From contig CM042996.1 in assembly GCA_023678885.1 (NCBI GenBank), forward strand, positions 6,692,602-6,756,601: a DNA stretch of 64,000 nt. Direction: 5' to 3'. Each line of letters opens with the position of its first letter. Position 1 is the first letter of the stretch. Under the pieces are notes generated by a model. It was not told where the DNA came from. It did not search any database and saw only the letters and a program-made list of their open reading frames with translations. This DNA is from Pogostemon cablin. Its lineage: Eukaryota > Streptophyta > Magnoliopsida > Lamiales > Lamiaceae. Shown piece by piece: positions 44,978 to 57,353 of the stretch. Both the position numbers and the translations under genes were made by a program.

Positions 44978-46629
44978 TGATGAGAGTGTAAATTCACGTG
45001 TTTTGGGCTTGGATTTGCATGGAAGTTGAGTACGATTTGGTCTATTATCAAGACAAATTTGATTGTTTATAGAAAATTCATGAATCAGAGGCTACTGAGG
45101 TGTTTTGAGCATATTTATACAGGAAAACAGGTCTTAAGGGCTCGAAATTGGAAGACATGACTTTCGAGGCATTTTTTGGAGATTGTTCGACCTCGGAGAC
45201 TTGTTCGACCATTACTAATTTGGTCGAATAAGGGAGCCAAGTCGAGTAAAATGCCCAGAAACTTACAGAAGCATTGCTCGACCACTGGGAGCTATTCGAC
45301 TAGAATCATATTGGTCGAACGGATAGAGTTTGGTCGAACAAATTGAGCAAAAAATTACAAAAAGTTTGGTCGACCAGCATTCGACCAGGAGGCTTTGCTC
45401 GACCAGTGGAGGTCTGGTCGAACGGAATTTCGCTGATGCTATTTTTGGTAATTCTGGTTGTCTTTTACCAAATTTGACGTGTGCCTCAAGTAAAAGCCCA
45501 TCAAAGGTCCGTGAGGAGCCCTTTACAAGTATAAAAAGGGATGTAGAGCACAAGAAGAAGAGAGTTAGATTCCACATTTATCCTACACCACATCCACAAC
45601 CTACGGAGCTGTGGAGAGAGGTTCGTCTGTCGAACCAAGTGAGAACCAAGTGAAGATTCAAGATGGAGAGAATCCCGACGGCACCCGTATTTAGGGTTTA
45701 CTTCACTTCTTAATTTATCTTGTAATTTTCAAGACTATGGGTAAGTTCCTACCAACCACCATGATTGTTCCTAGATCAATCATGGGCTAGAACCGCTCCG
45801 GTATTTCTAGGGTTATGAAGATTTTATGAGTTGATTTATTTTTTCATGTGTAAACTCCGTACAACACTACTTATGATTTATTTTATATAAGACTATGTCT
45901 TTTAAATTCAGACTCACAGTCGTTTTGTGCATCATTAACTATTATGTAGAGTCTGAATACATATCTTGGTTATTGATCAAGTGCGTTCACTGCTGAGCAG
46001 TTACATGTTATAATTCTAAGTGAATTAAGGGATTCCGAAGTCTTATTAGAGCTATCTTATATAAATACTTGTTAATTGAATACTATTTGGGTTAATAAGT
46101 AAGATAAAGAGTATAACTTCATAGTATCTATAAAGGGAGATCATATCGGGTTAGAGTACTTAGAGCACGGGAAATAATTGATACTGATAGTACCTAGAAA
46201 GGGGGATGAATTGTATCTCTTGCTCCGAGGATATCCACATGTGTCATACACTTATTTGCTTGTGTCTATAAAGTGAACATGCATGGTTTAGTAATGCGTC
46301 CATAAACCACAAGGCAGAGTCGAACACCAACACATGGAGAGGAAATTAATAAGTAAAACTGGATGACCCGAAGAACTACCTAATTTCTCACTTGATCACA
46401 GTCGTATTATCTCTACTGCTTGTTAGTTTAATTATTCTTTTAATTATTGTTACTTAGTTACTTAATATTCACAATCATATTGCTTTAATAGTCTTAATAA
46501 ATTATATCTTAATTAAATTAATAATAATCCGTCCATTGGGTTCGATAATCATTTGGTTGCCTATCTAAACTACAATTGATATCCTTCATACTTGGGGATT
46601 AATTTTGCGTGTTGAGAAAACGCTCATCA
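44978..46629 (+). repeat. Solo LTR of Athila family 1, plus orientation, 1652 bp
   Basis: A perfect target duplication ATGGA lies at 44973-44977 and 46630-46634. Ends are TGATGAG and CTCATCA. It is homologous in reverse to 2011-3599. No internal sequence remains. Confidence 0.92.
45175..45538 (+). promoter_or_regulatory. TTCGACC/GGTCGAA array and TATA box in family 1 solo LTR
   Basis: About a dozen TTCGACC, CTCGACC and GGTCGAA copies lie at 45185-45425. GTATAAAAAG at 45529-45538 lies about 100 bp downstream, showing that the array is in U3 upstream of the promoter. Confidence 0.7.
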
Positions 46630-46634
46630 ATGGA

Positions 46635-49078
46635 TAATTTGTACACTCTTAAATCATGTTTATCCCACGGATGCAACAAATAGTAATTAATAACACGTCT
46701 TCTAATCCAATAAGAGAAAGGAACCTTCGGATATGAACCAAATATACTTTTGACATCTGAAACTTGGTCATGATTGCCTTTTAAGGCAAATGGAGTATAG
46801 AGCCAAAGATATGTTGGAATTGGTTCATTCTGATTTGTGCGGTCCTAAGACTATCTAGGCGAGAGGTGGTTAGATATAATTTTGATGCACCGCAAGTCTA
46901 AGTACTATGATTAATTCAAAAGTGCATGGCTTATGCGGTGAAGGGTCATCGAAAATATATCAAGTTATTACGATTTAATCATAGTGGCGAGTACCTCTTA
47001 GGATAGTTTAGGAGGCATTTGTCAGAGATTGAGATTGAATCTCAAGGTGTCAACACCGGGCAAACTCCAGCCGACTGGTTTGGTGAAAAGAAGGTATAGC
47101 ACTCTTATGAAAATTGTTAGATATATGATGAGATATTTGAAATTACTAAATTCATTTTATGGGTATGCCCTAAAAATAACATGTCGTAAGGATGTTTGTC
47201 TGTTTGTGGGATATCCTATAAAAATGAAGGGTGTTTTATTTGATAGTCCAAAAGATCAAAGGGTGATTGTTAACACGAACACTAGATTTTTTAAAAAGGA
47301 CTATGTAATAAATCACAAACCCAAGTATAAATTGTTTTGAAGGATGTGTGAAGGAAAACACAAAGTATAGTATCAATAGTATAAGAGGATATACCACAAG
47401 GAAACTACATCGCGTGATACATCTGATATACAATTACGTGTAGTGCTGTATTGTAGTGGGAGGGTTGCTCAACAACCTGAAAGATTTATATTTTGGGAGA
47501 GTCGTGAGACCTGGTCCCTAATAAACATGATATCAGCTCATGGGTACGACGAAGCACTACAAGATAGAAATACGGAATCTTAGCAAAGTGCAATGATTTC
47601 TGAAATAGAATCTATGGATTCTAAATTAGATTTGGGTGCTTTGAGATCCGCAAAATGGTGTGAAAGCCATTGGAAGTGGTTCTACAAAATAAAAGAGTAT
47701 CAGATAATAAGGTGATACTTTGAAACAAGGCTTGTTGCGTAAAGGTACATTCAAAAAAAGGGTGAGTTCGAATATGAGGAAATATTTTCACCAGTAGTTA
47801 AGTTTAAATCGATACGGATTCTTTTATTTTATTGTAGCTCATATTGAATTATGAGGTATAGCAAATAGATGTCAAAACAACTTCCATTATTGGAATTCTT
47901 GAGGAAAACATCTATGTGGAGCAACCAGAATGATTCATTGCAAAATGCGAAGAGCATTTTGAATGTAAGCTTAAAAGTGTCCATTGATGGACTAAAGCAA
48001 GCTTTAAACCCAAAGTAATCTATTTTGATGAGAAAATCTAGTAACATGGATTTATTCAATGCTTGGATGGGTCTTGTATATTGGAAAAGAGTGACGAAAA
48101 TGTGGTTTTTTTTGTACTATACATATATGATATCTTGCTCATTGGAGACAATGAAAGAGTATTATCGGACGTATGGGTATGGTCTATAAATAGTATGAAA
48201 TGAAGGGCTTAAGAGAAGCAAAACACATTCTTGCGATCATGGTGATACAGATCACAAGATAGAATATTGTGCTTATCTCAAGCTTCATGAAATGATACAA
48301 TCCTTACTCGTTTTAGCATGTGACTTTATCTAAGAAAATGTGTCTTATGACACAAAAGAAGATAAAGGTAATGAAGGTGGTTCCTTATGCTTTGGCTAAT
48401 AAGGAAGCTTAATCTAAGGAATGTTATTCACAAGATTTGATTTTGCTAAATGCATGGTCAGTGAGTATCAACGTAACCCGGAACAAGAATGATGAACTGT
48501 GGTAAGATGTATTTGAAGTGCCTGAGAAGGACTGGAAATTATATGTAGGCATACCAGACAGGTTCACCGCTTCTTGTAGATTACATAGATTCGGATTTTT
48601 CTAGTCACGTAGGACAGCAGTAAATCCACCTCAAGGTTATGTGTTTAATTTTAGGAAGTAGAGCCATAATATAGAGGAGTGTCATACATAAATATATTTC
48701 GGACTCCGCCATGGAAAGATAATAAATTGGAGCCTTTGAGGCAGCTAAAGTATCTGTTTGACTCTAAAAACTTCATGATGGACTTGGATGTAGTTTCTAA
48801 GTTTGCCCAAGGGTATCACAATTCATTGTGATAATAATGGTGCAGTTGCAAACTTGAAGGAATCACGAGCCCATAAGCAATTAAACACATGGAGCGTGAG
48901 TACCACCTATTACAAGAAATCGTATGGTGGGGGAAGTTTGTTGTCGTCAAGATTGCATATGATGATAACCTAGTAAATCCTTTTACAAGGACTTTAAAGT
49001 GAAAGCTTTTGATAGTCGTATAGTGGGAATGTGAATCAGAAGTATGGCAGAAGACATGACAGAATAGTCTTTTTGTAT
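46635..49078 (+). pseudogene. Element B pol remnant: integrase, reverse transcriptase, RNase H
   Basis: Integrase begins near 46795 with LVHSDLCGPKT. Its C-terminal part (47029-47340) is open, with CRKDVCLFVGYPIKMKG, DSPKDQRVIVNTNTRF and DYVINHKP. Reverse transcriptase (about 47560-48260) retains LIGDNERVL. RNase H (about 48650-49000) retains CDNNGAVANLKES in pieces. Many stops and frameshifts occur. The domain order is copia. Confidence 0.75.
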
Positions 49079-49089
49079 AAGTGGGAGAT
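49079..49089 (+). other. Element B polypurine tract
   Basis: AAGTGGGAGAT directly precedes the 3' LTR. The identical tract occurs in copy D (63631-63641). Confidence 0.85.
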
Positions 49090-50476
49090 TGTTGGATTGT
49101 ATACTAAAAGTCTAGATTTTGTATGCACAATGTTATAACAATTTATTTTAAATGAGAATCACATTGATCAAATGATTGCGTCTTATAATTTATTTATATG
49201 TCCGATACATTAGTCCACTTACTTTATACTGTAGATAATATGTTGTGAGACAACATGCAAAAGGTCATATTATAGATTTCCTTTTAAAGTATAAATAGAT
49301 GCTCAAAACCGAGATAGATCGGGACTCTCTATCGGGATGGTTGTAGTGTGATTTGGTATTAGTTTGTCTTGACTATAGAATCATATTAGTGCATTTTGTG
49401 TGTATTGAACAGGACCACTTGAGATCGTTCAACTTATACTGACTATATAGGATAACATGATCTCAGTTATTATGGATGTTCGTACCCTTAATCCCTATAC
49501 AATAATCTCGATACGTAAGACATTTTGTATTTATTTGATTCATCAATGGGTGAGAATTACATGTAATTAAATTAATAAACTCGGTGAATTGGGAAGTAGT
49601 GTTGTCTCTACGGTATGTTGTTGATTGTAGAAGTAATCTGTGTCCTATTAAATTGGATGATGATGTCACATTAAGGAGCTCATAAGGATTATCATGTAAA
49701 TATTGCAAGTGAATTAATTCCGGCATGATAATAAAGTTGAGTGGTACTACTTTCAGATGAGATATTAATTAATCGAGTTGTCAGTAACTTAATTAAAAAT
49801 TGGGCATTGTATATCTTAAACACGGGGAGACTAACGGGCTCATAATAAGGAGCCTATAACGTAATTATGGGATTAGAGCGGTAGTGCAGTAATAATATTT
49901 TAGTGGTATATATTATTATTATTGGATTTAAGTATAAGTTTTGGGCTAAACTTGAATACTTAAGCCCAATGGAAGTCCAACTCTAATTTCTCCTCCTGGT
50001 CCCTGCTGTAGCCTATAAATAAGTCATCTCAGCTGTCCGGTAACCTAATTATTCATGCATAACACTGTGAGGAGGGAAAGAGATAGCATATTGAGAGGAT
50101 CTTGAAGATCGTCACCCACACGATGTCAAGATTGGACTTGGGAATACAACAGAAGATCAAAAGGTCGTTTGCAGCTGCTGTTCGTCAACTTCTATAATTT
50201 TTCTAAAATATTGTGTAACTCCAAATTGTTTGTGTGATAGCTCATTGGAAAACCACGGAATAGAGGTTCATTTTGGCGTGTAGGTCACTCAAATCAGAGA
50301 TTGGATGAGAGAGTTAAGACCAAACAGTGAGGCTGCACGTGCTGCCGGCGAGAATTCTTCTTCTTCTTCAACATACCCTGGTGAAAGGCAATATGATTTT
50401 ATCTTCTTGCTTCTGCTGATATAGAATCGTATGGAACCCTAACGGTTCACATTAACTAAATGATCGAACACCAACA
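49090..50476 (+). repeat. Element B 3' LTR, 1387 bp
   Basis: It starts TGTTGGATTGTATACT and ends CCAACA. Target duplication CCAAC follows. Confidence 0.9.
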
Positions 50477-50481
50477 CCAAC

Positions 50482-51190
50482 GTACTACAACATATTATAG
50501 CTCCATCTTTCATTATAATGACTATGTCATTCAAATGAAATAGATTATTTATCCATAAACGTACGTAAAGATAATTTCTCAAATTCAAGCATTTATTCCT
50601 ACCAAAAAATAAATACACGACTCCCACTACAACAGCCACTGCTTCCGTAGCTTACCCATGTACTCAATTATCTCATCATCACTTAGTTACACGCATTTAG
50701 TAATTCTGGTATCTACACACAACATGTTAGTAGATGCCATCATTAAGCATGCTTCAACAACTTAGTGAATCAGATACTAACCTTGTTAATATCTTGATGA
50801 ATTGGATTTCCTTTGCCACATATTTTTTCAGAAGTTCCCCATCGAATACAAACTCTTATAACTCAGGTGCAACTTGTTCAAAGCATCTAGGCAAACAATG
50901 AAGATTAAATTGACCTAGGTTTCCCCTTCAATTTCTACTCCAAATATTTCCAATTCATTCATTAAGTTAACCATGACCTCTTGCTTTTCTACCTTACTTA
51001 AGTATCTGAAGAGTCGCATGAGACCAACATATTTCTATGAACCTCTCACTTCTCCACTAGAGACTTAAATAGGCACTAGAGGAAATCTTGGTGAGAACAC
51101 ATTTGTTTTCCTAAGAAGTAATAATTAAAACCAAGATTCTTATCAATTATATAATTATGGACCAGAGAATCACGTAAATAAATACACTGA
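50482..51190 (-). pseudogene. Copia gag and pre-integrase remnants, second internal region
   Basis: Minus-strand continuation of 26925-29329 beyond element B. The pre-integrase part is 50482-50760 (VVGVVYLFFGRNKCLNLRNCLYV-like, broken). Gag remnants extend to about 51190. The sequence from 51190 to 51900 is the AT-rich leader shared with sister copies. Confidence 0.55.
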
Positions 51191-51903
51191 TCAAATCCTT
51201 CGAATTTATCCATTTATATTGATTCCCTCAAAACAATATAAAATAAAATTCACAAACATCTCAAGCACCATGAATCTGCATAACATGTTAATGTGGACGT
51301 ATACAAACCCGAACTTTTACAAGAGAAGGTTTTACCCATTAATTTCATTCATCATCCTAACTTTATGACAAAATAATTAATAGTCGGTTCCTTTTTAGTC
51401 ATGCAAATAACATCAGTGACTCTGTTGGGAAGGATACATATTATTTACACCTAAGTGTACACCATTATTTGATTCTAAGTTCGTTGCCCATGCTTGTGTG
51501 CCTTTCTGTTGGCAAAGTCCACATGCGCTCAGATAACTTCCTACAATCATCATAAAGAAGTTTGTACTAGTGATCATTGAATAAACTCATCCATTGTGGA
51601 GGAATGCACTATAGCCAATGCGCAAGTTTACTCACATCACTTTCAAACCAATAATGGAGGCCGTAGGAATTATTTACCATCCCCTCTACCACTTAGTTAT
51701 TTAACACAGAGGGTTTTTACGTGCATATAATATTCTATATCAAATACGCAACCTAGCATGCTGCTTTTACATCACATAAGGCAGTAAATCACAGAGAATC
51801 ATGCATACATATATAACAATAATCAGATAATTAAATCAATTATAAACTGTTATATATCAGCGAATTCGATAGTTCGCCACCAAGCACGAATGTCGGCAAA
51901 GAC

Positions 51904-52150
51904 CTCCAGATTATCAAATTTTTGAAAATCTCCAGATTATCAAATTTTCAAAACTATCGATATCGTCCAGATTATCAAAATCATCGATATCAACAAGATT
52001 ATCAAATTCCGAAAATTTCCAGATTATCAAATTTTCTAAACTATCAATATCGACCATTGATATCGTCCAGATTATCGAAATCATTGACATCGACCAGATT
52101 ATCAAAATCTTTGATATCGTCCAGATCATCAAAATCATTGATATCGACAA
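51904..52150 (-). repeat. AT-rich tandem array in copia leader, second internal region
   Basis: About nine units of CAGATTATCAAATTTT type with interspersed ATATCGTCCAGATTATC segments. It is shorter than, but homologous to, 24727-25325. Confidence 0.8.
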
Positions 52151-52235
52151 GCAACCATATATAACAATAACAGACAATTATAACAATTATGACAGTTATA
52201 TAACACGAATTAAATCCCATTAAATAAGGACGTCT

Positions 52236-52705
52236 TGTCCGACACTCTAGTTATTGAACCGATGCCTTACGCAACAAGCAGAATTACTTGCACCCTAAGA
52301 CGTTCATCAACACTGGCTGCCTTGACCCAGAATACCCCGGAACACATCGTCGTTGAGTCCATGATCGCTGCCAGTCGTGCCCGCCCACTGTCGGCGGTAG
52401 CGCCGACAACCCTCGCCACATCGTGCCTCCTTCGGCACGACTCGTGCGTGAGCTTCTGGTGGCCCTCGTGCCTACTGCTCGTGCTCGTGTCACATGCCAT
52501 GATGAATCACCATGTCCCGTTGTCGTGACACATCCCTACCATCAGCACCACCACTCGCGCCTATAGACTTTCGTCAGGACTCGACTCGAGCCAGTGGCTC
52601 GATCCGAACAACACTGTTTGCGCCGATCATTGTTCCGCACGTTCATCAGTCTAGCCACCATCGCAAGCTACCCAGCCGTCACCTAGCCTCTGCCAATGCT
52701 CGACT
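52236..52705 (-). repeat. GC-rich leader segment with CACGACTCGTG dyads
   Basis: A GC-rich block with GGCACGACTCGTGC near 52434 and scattered TCGTGCC motifs. It is the counterpart of 30917-31690 and 58683-59580, but shorter. The frames on the plus strand are antisense to the element and unrecognised. Confidence 0.6.
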
Positions 52706-52730
52706 CATGCTGGGGTATATTGATGAAAAG

Positions 52731-53588
52731 AATATGAATTTGCATTACCTTACACCAGGGTATATTGATGAAAAGAAAATTATCGCTGGCAGTTTGCGCG
52801 ACCTCACGACTTTGGGTATAACTTCTTCATCCAATCTCCGATTTGAATGATTTTTATGCCAAAATGATACTTTCTTCCGTGGCTTTCCAACCGTGTATCA
52901 CACAACCAGTTTTAGGTTCCACATGAATTCAGAAAAATTCTGGAAATTGACGATCAGGTTGCTGAAAATAAACTACCTGCAGGGTTTACATGATAATCCT
53001 TATGAGCTCCTCAAGGGGACATCATCAACCTATTTAATAGGACACAGTTTCCTTCTATAATCAACGACACACCATAGAGGCAGCACTATTTCCCAACTCA
53101 CCGAGTTTGTTGATTTAATACATGTAAATCTCACCATTTGATAAATCAAAGAAATACATACTGACTTACATGTTGAGGTTAATGTATAGGGATTAATAGC
53201 GCGAACATCCATAATAACTGAGATCAAGTTTTCCTATATAGTCAGTATAAATCGAACGATCTCAAGCGGTCCTGCTAATACACACAAAGTGCACTAACGT
53301 GATTTTATAGTCAAGACAAACTAATACCAAATCATACTACAACCATCCCGATAGATTATCCCCGTCTATATCGATTGTGAGCATTTGTTTATATTTTATA
53401 AGGAAATCGATAATATGATCTTCTGCGTGTTGTTGCATAACATATCATCTACAGTGTAAAGTAAATGGACTATTGCATCGACATATAAATAGATTATAAG
53501 ATGCAATCATTTGACCAATGATTCTCATTTCAAATATTGTTAAAACATTGTTCAAACTAAAGCTAGGCTTTTAGTATACAATCCAACA
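52731..53588 (-). repeat. Copia LTR, outer right copy (5' LTR), internally deleted
   Basis: It ends CCAACA at 53588. The outermost 100 bp and the primer site are missing. About 430 bp present in the sister LTRs is absent at 52965. An 18-bp direct repeat starting GGGTATATTG (52713 and 52758) marks the damaged edge. Confidence 0.75.
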
Positions 53589-54762
53589 TAAACAACTTGA
53601 TCTCATCAAGAAATTGAGAGATCAGGTAATATCACTGGAAAACAAGGTGACTGGGAGAAGGCCAGGATGGAGGTTGCCACCAACCTTTGGAATAGAACCC
53701 CTTTTACATCAAATGGGGAATACGATGGAGGTTACAAATCTAAAGATGGAGAGTGAAAAGCTGATCGTTATCCTTTGAGAAGAATCCACATCTCCAGATA
53801 GAAAGAGTCAATCTTGAAGATCTACGAGATCTATACGAGTCATTCCAAGGACTATGACCTAAAGATAAATGTGGGAGGAACTTCAAGTTCTCAACAACAG
53901 TCCGGGCTCCTCAGACACAACATGATTTGAGCCAAAATGAAGGAACTTCTTGATCACATGGAGTCCATGAAGTAAAATAGGAAGAAATAATCCCAAACCA
54001 AGGAAATTTCAAGATAAAAGCAATGGAATTTTTAACGGGAGCAAGTCGAGTTCGAGGATCTAAACTACACAACACCCCATATGGTCGGTCTCACCTTGAA
54101 CCGATAAATCCATACTGGTTGATCTTGAACTTCGACACTCTAGATTTCAAGAGTGGAAAAATGAAATGAAAATTGCAAGATGTGCACTAGAGCTGGATAA
54201 AGAAGGGTACATAAGGTTCCTAACTATAAGCCTGGAAGGATCAGTGAAGCGTGCCTGGGAGCTACTCTCTGAAGAATTCAAGAAGGAGACCATGGAAGGT
54301 GAAGCCCTTGGTGATATCACTGATCGCATGGCCAAGATCTTCAAAATCCATTTCATCGGAATGGGCTACTTTGAAGGAATGGAAGAAGAAAAGAAGAAGA
54401 AGTATAGGAATGCCTTATTCATCCTGGAGCTAGTTGACATTTGTCATGTAGATGAGTACATCAAACTCTTCACAAAGTATAGATGGAAATCAAAGATAAA
54501 GGAGAAGAAAGTTTTCCATCTTTTCTTTGCCAAAGTTCCAAGCCCATGGAGAGAGATGCAGATAAAAAAATATGAACCATGTGAGTTGGATTCAATATCA
54601 AGGAGAATGTTCTTCCTCAAAGTCAAGATTGCGGAATGGTGTCATCAAGCATCGCTACATAAAAACTACAAGAGATTGAAGGGAATCAACAAGACGGTGC
54701 CCCTATGCTGCGAAGGCAATGATCTTCCTACCAGCAAATTTAATACAAGTCATGCCTTCTAA
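53589..54762 (+). pseudogene. Endogenous pararetrovirus-like coat protein region
   Basis: From 53590 a frame resembles a short coiled coil (leucine and lysine heptads, to about 53655), followed by a frameshifted acidic linker. The open part 54166-54762 (198 codons) has the layout of a Caulimoviridae coat protein: a hydrophobic core with SLEGSVKRAWELL, a helical middle with charged runs, and near its end a lysine-rich stretch with a defective zinc-knuckle-like CC. Its N-terminal part continues upstream to about 54095 beyond one stop. Stops and frameshifts make it non-functional. No polymerase of this element is seen in the window. A gypsy-like gag is the alternative. Confidence 0.5.
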
Positions 54763-55219
54763 ACTAATTGAACATATGACTGTTTAAAATTTAGTTTAAT
54801 TCAAGTCATGCTTTCTGATTATACTCAGCAAATTCTAGGGTTATGGGCGTTCTACGTTATCAGATAGACTGATGCGTTTCTCAACCTAACGGATTAACTA
54901 ATGTTCCATAATTTTCAGAAAGATAAAAAAATAGAGAATGACACTAGTAACTTAGGTTGCATTTGTTTAAAAAATTGAATTAGGACATGATTTGAAACAC
55001 GGTCTTCAAAAGATCACACAAAGTAGATAAGAATATCCATCAATATTATTCCAAAAATAATTCAAATATTCAATTAAAATTGATAAAATAAGCTAAACAA
55101 AATTTTGATACTACGGAGTAGCAATCCATATTCAAGCCATTTCATTCAAATGTAATCTAAATTCACTCTCTACCCATACACCGAACAAGCTGACTAATTT
55201 CCTATTTTATTCCAAAAAT
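54763..55219. other. Unassigned AT-rich sequence
   Basis: No coding frame, LTR end or repeat is recognised between the coat-like fragment and the Ale-type remnant. Confidence 0.5.
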
Positions 55220-55395
55220 AATAGGATTAATCACTATCTAACAACTAAGATTGTCAACACAAATAATTGGAAGATGTAAGTTTGATGGTGACCATGTGTA
55301 TCATGGTCGAGGGAGGAAGAGTGGGAGTATCAGCTGCAGTAGCCATCGGAGAAGAAGAAGAAGACGGGAATTGGACAGGGGCGTGGCGGCGTTAA
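55220..55395 (-). pseudogene. Ale-type copia gag N-terminus, inverted
   Basis: On the minus strand an ATG at 55346 begins MATAADTPTLPPSTMIHMVTI, then TSSNYL, before stops near 55250. This is the start of Ale/Retrofit Gag (KL..NYLLW type). It points away from the rest of the gag, which lies on the plus strand from 55400. The upstream GC-rich stretch 55347-55395 would be its leader. Confidence 0.6.
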
Positions 55396-55399
55396 GGTT

Positions 55400-57353
55400 T
55401 TAGCCAAAAGGCTAATACCATGTGATCAACTCGTCGCCGTCGGACGATCTATTGATGAATCTGACAAATTACATTTGTTTTTGAGAGGTCTCGGTTCGTC
55501 GTTCTCCAATTTCACAGCCGCTCAGTTAGCCTAAGACCCTCTGCTAGATTTTCACACACTGTTGGCTCAGGCCCAAAGTCATGAATTATTCCACAAAACC
55601 GTTGATGACTCTCCGATTGCTCAACCCGCCTTCACTACTGTTACACGAGGACGTGGTAGCAGTAACTCTCATTCTTTATTCTCCCGTGGTTGCGGTAATG
55701 GAAATAATCGTGACCGCAGTCGTGGATGCGGTCGTTGTAACAAAAATTATTTGTCTTCTTTTTGTCAGCTTTGCTATCAAGAAATTGATCATCAGGCGTT
55801 CGATTGTCCATGCCATTTTGATCGTGATTTTGAACGATCCCCACATCCAACATCTACAGCAAACTTGGCAGAAGTATTCTCTGCTGGGTGTTCTCTTTCT
55901 TTCGATATTGTGTCGGATTGGTTCTTCGACACTGGAGCTTCGGCCCATATGACATCTGATGTCAACCATCTGGACTCTGCCTCATCTTACTCTGGATCAG
56001 ATCAAGTTCATGTTGGTAATGGCGCAAACTCTCTCAATTTCTAATAAAAGGTCTTTATCTATTATTAGTGATTTAACATTGCAGGATGTGCTCGTTGTGC
56101 CTGGGCTCACTAAAAATCTGCTATCTATTAGTAAATTGACACGTGATTATCATGTGCATGTTTTATTTGATCATTCTCAGTTTTACATATAGAACCAGGA
56201 CACCGGCCAGGTACTCGCCACAGGCAGAATTGATCACGGGCTTTATATTCTTGATTCACCTACTGCTATCGTAGAAAATAAAAGGCTTCACACCTCTTTT
56301 GATTTATTGAACTATAGACTTGGCCATTTTTCACATTCAGTTGTTTCTTTATTGAATAAATTTGGTGCGGTTTCACTCACTTCATTATTGCCTCTCTCAA
56401 TTTGTGCAATTCTTGCCAAATGGCGAAGAGAAAATGATTGTCATTTTTTATAATGAAAAACATGCGGTTAAAATTCTTGATCTGGTGCATTGCGATTTAT
56501 GGGGTCCTTCACCCGTTATGTCTGAGTCTGGTTTTTCTTACTATGTTATTTTTATTGATGACTACAACAGATTTACGTGGTTCTATCCCATGAAAGCCAA
56601 GACTAAATTTTATGATATTTTTATTCGCTTTCAATGCTTTGTGGAAAACTAGTTCTCTGTTAAAATTAAACAGTTCCAGACTGACGAGGCACATAATTTA
56701 CTAGTCGCTGCATGCAGTCTCACTTATCTACTTTTTGTATACATCACATCATGTCTTGCCTATACATAACTGCTCAAAATGGTCATGCTGAGCGCAAACA
56801 TCGTCACATTATAGAAACTGGTCTGGCACTTTTATTTCATTCATCGGTTCCCTTGCATTTTTGGGTAGAGACTTTCAGTTGTACTTTCTTTGTTATTAAT
56901 AGGCTATCTTCATTATTATTAAGTCAAAAATCACATTTTGAACTTGTGTATGGACGAGTTCCGGCTTATGATGTTTTTCATGTCTTTGGTTGTTGTGTAT
57001 ATCTGTGTCTCAAGAATTATGTTCTTAACAAGTTTGCACAAAGGAGTATTACTTTTGTTTTTCTTGGTTACAGATTGTAGTACAAAGGATACAGATGTCT
57101 TGATACTACTAATTCCCGGGTATATATCAGTCGCCTTGCTATTTTTGATGAAAATAATTTTCCGTAAGCTCGGAATTCTTCTCCGTACCCTCCATCAGAA
57201 TTGGATGTTTCAAAATTTCGGAATTTAACATTATCTCTCCCTAACTCAGACACCTCTTGGTCTTTTACTCCACAAGTTTTGATCTCGACTTCTATGTTGT
57301 CGTGCCATGTTTGCATTGAAGAAACACTAAACCCGCAGGTTCCAGCCCCTACT
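55400..57353 (+). pseudogene. Ale-type copia gag (C-part), protease and integrase, truncated
   Basis: Gag from about 55405 reads CDQLVAVGRSIDESDK and FLRGLGSSFSNF, then a degenerate knuckle (CQLC, H, C). Protease near 55915 has DWFFDTGASAHMTSD. Integrase has RLGH near 56320, CNSCQ near 56400, and catalytic D in CDLWGP (about 56490). The second D is in QTDEAHN (about 56680) and E in NGHAERKHRHI (about 56790), followed by PLHFWVETF and the GYR end. Frameshifts and stops separate the pieces. The integrase triad residues survive. Reverse transcriptase is absent because copia D is inserted at 57354. Confidence 0.85.

Larger units (their letters stand above)
29330..50476 (+). mobile_element. Copia element B, plus strand, interrupted by later insertions
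   Basis: LTRs 29330-30735 and 49090-50476 are flanked by the perfect duplication CCAAC (29325-29329, 50477-50481). Internal sequence is 30736-31966, 43852-44977 and 46635-49089. The gaps are the Athila-like dimer (31967-43846) and a solo LTR (44978-46629). The summed internal length, about 4.8 kb, matches the sister copies. Its host is the minus-strand copia array of the same family. Confidence 0.9.
19241..53588 (-). mobile_element. Minus-strand copia array, LTR-internal-LTR-internal-LTR
   Basis: Three LTRs in the same orientation (19241-20631, 25521-26914 and about 52731-53588) alternate with two internal regions (20632-25520, and 26915-29329 plus 50482-52730). The middle LTR is shared: it has a primer site on one side and a polypurine tract on the other. 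LTR ends are TGTTGG/CCAACA. The outer flanks (AGTAT, TAAAC) do not match, so no target duplication is seen. Unequal recombination between LTRs would produce this layout. All coding parts are degenerate. Confidence 0.85.

Noticed and set aside
52235..52850. Several frames of 60-110 codons in the GC-rich block
   Set aside because: GC-rich sequence has few stops in any frame. None shows a domain, and the block is a retrotransposon leader.
55676..55969. Antisense frames over the Ale-type gag/protease region
   Set aside because: They are shadows of the plus-strand gag and protease, which carry the knuckle and DTGASAHMT motifs.
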